From: Alphaproteobacteria bacterium
GTDB lineage: Bacteria; Pseudomonadota; Alphaproteobacteria; RS24
Assembly (NCBI GenBank): GCA_009920875.1
Contig: RFZE01000018.1
Coordinates: 1-18,982 of the forward strand
Length of the DNA: 18,982 nucleotides
Direction: 5' to 3'
In this document: piece after piece, positions 15,485-18,982 of the stretch
Numbering within the stretch: the first letter of the stretch is position 1
Layout of the letters: each line of letters begins with the position of its first letter
Notes under the pieces: generated by a model
The model's input: only the letters and a program-made list of their open reading frames with translations
Told to the model about the DNA's origin: nothing
Databases searched by the model: none
Translations under genes and position numbers: made by a program

Positions 15485-15919
15485 TTATTTGCGGGTTTTG
15501 GCGTCGAGCGGCACGGCATAAAGCTCAAGGCGATGATCGACCAGACGATAGCCCAATTTCTCGGCCACTTCGGTTTGCAAGCGTTCAATCTCATCATTGG
15601 TAAATTCAATCACCTTGCCCGATTGAATATCGATCAAATGATCGTGATGGTCTTCCGGCGCCGGTTCATAGCGCGCACGGCCATCACCGAAATCATGGCG
15701 CGTCAAAATACCGGCTTCTTCAAAGAGGCGCACGGTGCGGTAAACCGTGGCAATGGAAATCGCCTCATCTTCCGCCGCGGCGCGTTTATAGACTTCTTCA
15801 ACATCGGGATGGTCTTGTGCATCGCTCAGCACACGGGCAATAACACGCCGCTGCTCTGTCATGCGCATGCCCGCTTCGCTGGCCAGCGTTTCAATATCAC
15901 GTGCCGATTTTTTGCTCAT
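15485..15919 (-). CDS. fur: Fur family metalloregulator
   Basis: This 144-residue protein has the Fur fold: a winged helix with HPDVEEVYKRA and ISIATVYRTVRLFEEAGIL (about 37-72), and the metal-site motif HHDHLIDIQSGKVIEF (91-106). The cysteine pair that usually follows HHDHLI in E. coli Fur is missing, as in alphaproteobacterial Fur/Mur proteins, which often sense manganese. I can say Fur-family; whether it is iron- or manganese-responsive is not decidable here. Its ATG overlaps the rimI stop by 23 bases, so translational coupling is likely. Confidence 0.95.
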   Translation of the reverse strand: MSKKSARDIETLASEAGMRMTEQRRVIARVLSDAQDHPDVEEVYKRAAAEDEAISIATVYRTVRLFEEAGILTRHDFGDGRARYEPAPEDHHDHLIDIQSGKVIEFTNDEIERLQTEVAEKLGYRLVDHRLELYAVPLDAKTRK

Positions 15920-16379
15920 GCTGTGCGCCTTCCTGACTGTCGAGCCTCATTAAAACCGCATCGACGGGAAAATTTCCAGCCCTTTTATAATATTTGCGGC
16001 GCCGCCCATATTCAATAAATCCAAAGCCGCTGTAAAGCGCCTGCGCCGGGTAATTATCCGCCGCCACTTCAAGCCAGATTTGCGCCGGTCGCAAAGCCGT
16101 CATCATATGCGCCATAAGCCGGCGCGCCAAACCGCAGCGGCGCATATCTGGATGCACGGCGAGGGTAAGAATTTCCGCCCCATCGGGCAAAATCTGCAGC
16201 AAAATAAAGCCGTTTTGATGACCCAAAGCGGTCACGGTTTTTTGCTCCAATAAATCGGCAAAAGCCCTTTTCGACCATGCGCCATCGACAAAGGCCAAAC
16301 CATGCAATTGCGCCAAATGGGCGGCATCATAAAGTGCCTTAATGGGTGTCGGCAGGTTTTGGTGGGGGCGCTCAGCCAT
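15897..16379 (-). CDS. rimI: Ribosomal protein S18-alanine N-acetyltransferase RimI-like
   Basis: A 160-residue GNAT-fold acetyltransferase. The acetyl-CoA loop is in LTLAVHPDMRRCGLARRLM (about 71-89, with RRCGLAR) and the end motif in NYPAQALYSGFGFIEYGRRRKYY (about 109-131), both characteristic of RimI. RimI acetylates the N-terminal alanine of S18 in E. coli. tsaB-rimI pairing is widespread, and the substrate in this organism is inferred. It begins 12 bases after the tsaB stop and overlaps fur by 23 bases. Confidence 0.9.
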   Translation of the reverse strand: MAERPHQNLPTPIKALYDAAHLAQLHGLAFVDGAWSKRAFADLLEQKTVTALGHQNGFILLQILPDGAEILTLAVHPDMRRCGLARRLMAHMMTALRPAQIWLEVAADNYPAQALYSGFGFIEYGRRRKYYKRAGNFPVDAVLMRLDSQEGAQHEQKIGT

Positions 16380-16391
16380 TATTTATGCCCT

Positions 16392-17108
16392 TTAGACAGG
16401 GCGCGCGCTGCGCCATTTTATACGCTTTTCAGGGTCAGGCAGGGTGGCATCGGGCGGGCGCAAATAAAGCGGCTCGGGCGGCGGCAGGTTGAGCCAATCC
16501 GTATCTTGCGCCGCCATGGCCGCGAGACAGGCGGCTTGCGGATAAGGCGGCGCATGGCTGGCATAAAAGCCCGACCATATTTCGGTCAAAAGCGGTGCGC
16601 CGGTGCCGCACACCGCCATGCGCTCAGCTCCGGTGCTTTGCGCCAAAGCGGCCAGCTGCGCCGCCGTTAAGGCCGCCGGGTCGTTCATCGCCACGCCATT
16701 AGCGTCAAAAGCTTGTGCATAAAACGTGTCGCGCTTGGCATCGACCGCGACCAAAAGCGGGTCATCAGCATATTTATGGGCGGCCGCCATGACGGCCAGC
16801 GTGCCATAGGTTTTGACCGGCAGGTCAAGCGCCAAGGCCAGCCCGCGCATGGCAGACAGGCCGACGCGCACGCCGGTAAAAGTGCCGGGCCCGTGTGTTA
16901 CCGCCAGTCGCCTCACGTCACGGCGTGCGGTTTCGGTTTCGGCCAGGACGCTTTCCAGCATTGGCATCAAAGCTTCAGCATGGCCTTTGCTCATTTCCGC
17001 GCACTGGGCCGCCAAAATGCCCGCTTGATAAAGCGCCACCGAACACGCCGCTTGCGTGGTGTCGCAAGCGAGAATGAGCGGGGCCGGGTCAGATGATTTG
17101 GCAGGCAT
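16392..17108 (-). CDS. tsaB: tRNA threonylcarbamoyladenosine biosynthesis protein TsaB
   Basis: TsaB partners TsaD and TsaE in making t6A37 of tRNAs. The 238-residue product starts MPAKSSDPAPLILACDTTQA, and the ASKHA signature follows: CDTTQAACSVALYQ, then THGPGTFTGVRVGLSAMRGLALALDLPVKTYG. A longer open frame back to 17255 overlaps the nitroreductase gene and is not conserved, so I start at 17108, overlapping its stop by 20 bases. The gene order with rimI is characteristic. Confidence 0.94.
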   Translation of the reverse strand: MPAKSSDPAPLILACDTTQAACSVALYQAGILAAQCAEMSKGHAEALMPMLESVLAETETARRDVRRLAVTHGPGTFTGVRVGLSAMRGLALALDLPVKTYGTLAVMAAAHKYADDPLLVAVDAKRDTFYAQAFDANGVAMNDPAALTAAQLAALAQSTGAERMAVCGTGAPLLTEIWSGFYASHAPPYPQAACLAAMAAQDTDWLNLPPPEPLYLRPPDATLPDPEKRIKWRSARPV

Positions 17109-17673
17109 CGTCAAAGGCCAATCGCGGCAGCCGCTCAAACACCGCTTCGGGGCGGCCATGGCCGATATTGCATAACATATTGACGCGCCATTGCCCGTCG
17201 GGGAAAAATTCCTGATTGAGGCCATCAGGGTCAAAGCCGCTAATCGGCCCGACATCGAGCCCCAATGCGCGCGCCGCCAGCATTAAATAAGCGGCCTGCA
17301 AAGAGCCGTTGCGCATCGCGGTTTCGGCGGCAAATTCTTCTGAGCCGGTGAACCAATCGCGCGCGCTCGGATTATGGGGAAACAATTCAGGAATGCGGTC
17401 ATAAAATTTCACATCATTGGCGATGATGGCGCAGACCGGCGCATTGGTGACTTTTTCAATATTGCTTTCAATGATAAATGGCATAAGCCGCGCCTTGGCC
17501 GCATCGCTGGTCACGAAAACCAAACGCGCGGGGCAGCAATTGGCACTGGTCGGCCCCATTTTCATCACATCATAAAGCGCACGCAATTTGTCATCCGACA
17601 CCGGTGTCGGGTCAAAATCATTATGGCTGCGCGCTTGCGTGAACAATAAATCAAGGGCGGCTTGGTCGAGCAT
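17089..17673 (-). CDS. RutE-like nitroreductase family protein (malonic semialdehyde reductase family)
   Basis: A 194-residue FMN-dependent nitroreductase-fold protein. Family features include LFTQARSHNDFDPTPVSDDKL, MKMGPTSANCCPARLVFV, PELFPHNPSARDWFTGS and YLMLAARALGLDVGPISGFD, all strongly like RutE/HadB, which in E. coli reduces malonic semialdehyde or related compounds in uracil breakdown. I start at ATG 17673 (MLDQAALDLLFTQARSH), with GAGG about 8 bases upstream, rather than 17721, which would overlap the nifU end. No other rut genes are nearby. Substrate unknown; it could act on quinones or enals. It sits between nifU and tsaB, an unusual neighbour. Confidence 0.9.
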   Translation of the reverse strand: MLDQAALDLLFTQARSHNDFDPTPVSDDKLRALYDVMKMGPTSANCCPARLVFVTSDAAKARLMPFIIESNIEKVTNAPVCAIIANDVKFYDRIPELFPHNPSARDWFTGSEEFAAETAMRNGSLQAAYLMLAARALGLDVGPISGFDPDGLNQEFFPDGQWRVNMLCNIGHGRPEAVFERLPRLAFDDACQII

Positions 17674-17683
17674 GGGCTTGCCT

Positions 17684-18253
17684 CTATAAAACCGCGCGCA
17701 CTTCGCTGACCGAAGGCACATAATGTTTCAGGAGATTTTCAACCCCTTGCTTCAGCGTTGCCGTGGCTGACGGGCAACCGGCACAGGCGCCACGCATATG
17801 CAAAGACACAATGCCGTCTTGAAAACCGTGAAAAACAATATCGCCGCCATCTTGGGCCACGGCAGGGCGCACCCGCGTGTCGAGTATTTGTTTGATAATG
17901 GCCACGGTTTCGGCATCTTCTTCGGCAATCTCCGCCTCGGCAATATCGGCCCCGATAGCGGCGCCATCGACCATAAGCGGGCGCTCGGCAATGAAATGTT
18001 CCATCATGGCGGTCAGCAAGGCCGGTTTGACAATTTGCCATTCCAGCCCCTCTTGTTTCGACACGACAATATAATCAGTGCCGAAAAACACCGAGGTGAC
18101 ACCGTCAACGGCAAATAGCGACGCCGCCAAGGGCGAGGCTTGCGCCGCTTCATCATTGGGAAAATCAATTGGCGGCATGGTGCCGGTCACTTCGCGGCCG
18201 GGCAAAAATTTCAAACTGGCCGGATTGGGCGTGTCCTCGGTTTGGATAAACAT
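17684..18253 (-). CDS. NifU/NfuA-type Fe-S cluster scaffold protein
   Basis: The 189-residue protein has an Nfu N-terminal domain (about 1-90, starting MFIQTEDTPNPASLKFLPGR) and a C-terminal NifU domain (about 115-189), with the cluster-binding MRGACAGCPSATATL motif (Cys157, Cys160). It matches the bacterial/mitochondrial Nfu1 type rather than nitrogen fixation NifU, and probably delivers [4Fe-4S] clusters to enzymes such as MiaB. The start has AAGGA about 9 bases upstream and a candidate promoter 36-64 bases upstream. Its stop lies 10 bases before the nitroreductase. Confidence 0.95.
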   Translation of the reverse strand: MFIQTEDTPNPASLKFLPGREVTGTMPPIDFPNDEAAQASPLAASLFAVDGVTSVFFGTDYIVVSKQEGLEWQIVKPALLTAMMEHFIAERPLMVDGAAIGADIAEAEIAEEDAETVAIIKQILDTRVRPAVAQDGGDIVFHGFQDGIVSLHMRGACAGCPSATATLKQGVENLLKHYVPSVSEVRAVL

Positions 18254-18288
18254 GGGGCTTTTCCTTTTCTAAGCCTTATTCTCCCTCT

Positions 18289-18317
18289 TATATAAGCGGC
18301 GCGGCGCGCAAAACCAA
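18289..18317 (-). promoter_or_regulatory. Candidate sigma70-type promoter for the nifU-nitroreductase-tsaB-rimI-fur run
   Basis: TTGGTT (18312-18317) and TATATA (18289-18294) are separated by 17 bases in the 75-base gap after the Usp gene. The -10 element is AT-rich in a GC-rich region. Pattern-based; not verified. Confidence 0.5.
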
Positions 18318-18328
18318 GCGCGTGACCA

Positions 18329-18814
18329 TCACGTCAACGCGTCAATCTCATCATCGGATAAATCGCCCGGCACAATGGTGACCGGAATATGCACGGCCGA
18401 TTTGCCGGCACCAATGGCCGCGACAAGCGGACCGGGGCCGCCGGAGTCAACGGCAGCGGCCAAGACCAAAGTCGATATGGAGCGGTCTTCATCAATCAAC
18501 CGCGCAATTTCTTCGGCCAATTGACCGTGGCGAATATGGCTTTCGGGCTTTTCACCGCCGAGCATTTCCACCAAGGCGGCCGATTCGGTGAGAATTTTTT
18601 CCGCCTCGATTTCCGCTTCCTCTTTCATCAAGGTCGACACGCCCAGCCAATGGTCATGGGTCTCCGGCTCAATGACCAGCAAAAGCGCCACTTTGCCGCC
18701 CGTGCCATGGGCGCGGCGCGCGGCAAAGCGCAAAGCCGCATGGCTTTCCGGCGTGCCGTCCACGACAATTAAAAATTTGCGTTGCAAATGGCGGTTAATA
18801 TCCATGCCCGCCAT
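18329..18814 (-). CDS. Universal stress protein family (UspA-like)
   Basis: A UspA-fold protein, 161 residues from the chosen start. The start MAGMDINRHLQRKFLIVVDG leads into the conserved strand and ESHAALRFAARRA; the C-terminus has IGAGKSAVHIPVTIVPGD, near the usual position of the nucleotide-binding loop, although the full G-2X-G-9X-G motif is not clean. An upstream TTG at 18841 would add nine residues and ATG 18805 would drop three; none has a clear Shine-Dalgarno. It follows trpS, which is the normal order. Stress role is inferred from family only. Confidence 0.85.
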   Translation of the reverse strand: MAGMDINRHLQRKFLIVVDGTPESHAALRFAARRAHGTGGKVALLLVIEPETHDHWLGVSTLMKEEAEIEAEKILTESAALVEMLGGEKPESHIRHGQLAEEIARLIDEDRSISTLVLAAAVDSGGPGPLVAAIGAGKSAVHIPVTIVPGDLSDDEIDALT

Positions 18815-18847
18815 GCTGCCAGTGTGGCGCTTTGGAGACAAGCAAAA

Positions 18848-18982
18848 TCAGGCTTTGCTGCCCAGAAAGCCGACAAGTTTTCTGACCTCGGCCATCACCG
18901 GTTCGGCAATGGCGCGGGCCCGCGCGGCGCCATCGGCCAGCACCGCATCGACGGCGCCCGGGTCATCATTCAAACGCCGCAT
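18848..18982 (-). CDS. trpS: Tryptophanyl-tRNA synthetase, C-terminal end (runs off right edge)
   Basis: Only the last 44 codons are present. The sequence VLADGAARARAIAEPVMAEV, then RKLVGFL, matches the C-terminal helix of bacterial TrpS, which charges tRNA-Trp. It ends 6 bases before the frame of the longest Usp reading. trpS-usp-nifU order is common in alphaproteobacteria, supporting the call. The catalytic domain is off the window. Confidence 0.85.
   Translation of the reverse strand: MRRLNDDPGAVDAVLADGAARARAIAEPVMAEVRKLVGFLGSKA

Noticed and set aside
17109..17255. Longer TsaB start
   Set aside because: The extra 49 codons overlap the nitroreductase and are not like TsaB.
1..18982. CRISPR array, insertion sequence, phage or defence genes
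   Set aside because: No regularly spaced repeats, transposase, integrase or foreign-looking gene block; every gene is a housekeeping or regulatory family in a typical order.

Overview
This 19 kb window is ordinary, densely packed chromosomal DNA from an alphaproteobacterium. All 19 coding regions I can support lie on the minus strand, so the text below follows transcription from high to low coordinates. The gene order is the familiar alphaproteobacterial run trpS-usp-nifU / tsaB-rimI-fur-plsC-miaB-phoH-ybeY-corC-lnt-xre-metK-trmB-rimP-nusA-ylxR-infB-rbfA-truB. Class-typical protein forms support this placement: a YlxR domain fused to an L7Ae-like domain, an IF2 with a long charged N-terminus, a Fur lacking the usual CxxC near its HHDH motif, and a NusA with a long C-terminal extension. 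I cannot place it more finely. I see no mobile elements, phage genes, tRNA, rRNA or CRISPR, and no stretch over 300 bases lacks a gene.

Region 1 (18.98-15.49 kb): the C-terminal end of trpS, a Usp-family protein, then after a likely promoter nifU (Fe-S scaffold), a RutE-like nitroreductase, tsaB (tRNA t6A synthesis), rimI (protein N-acetylation) and fur. Region 2 (15.47-13.23 kb): plsC (phospholipid synthesis) and miaB (tRNA ms2i6A). Region 3 (13.10-8.36 kb): after a 124-bp gap with a dyad and a candidate promoter come phoH, ybeY, corC and lnt, then a small XRE regulator. Region 4 (8.29-6.39 kb): metK (S-adenosylmethionine synthesis) and trmB (SAM-dependent tRNA m7G46 methylation), ending in a strong intrinsic terminator. 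Region 5 (6.25 kb to the left edge): the translation and transcription operon rimP-nusA-ylxR-infB-rbfA-truB.

The common theme is RNA and ribosome maturation (YbeY, PhoH, RimP, RbfA, NusA, IF2, TruB, TrmB, MiaB, TsaB), with SAM and Fe-S supply genes alongside (metK and nifU feed trmB and miaB). Most junctions are 1-23 base overlaps or gaps under 50 bases, so translational coupling is likely. Five starts appear to be non-ATG or need correction from the longest reading frame. I did not find an undescribed system. The most interesting signals are small: an intrinsic terminator lying between a candidate promoter and rimP, an inverted repeat overlapping a candidate phoH promoter, hairpins at operon junctions, and a nitroreductase gene placed inside an otherwise housekeeping run.
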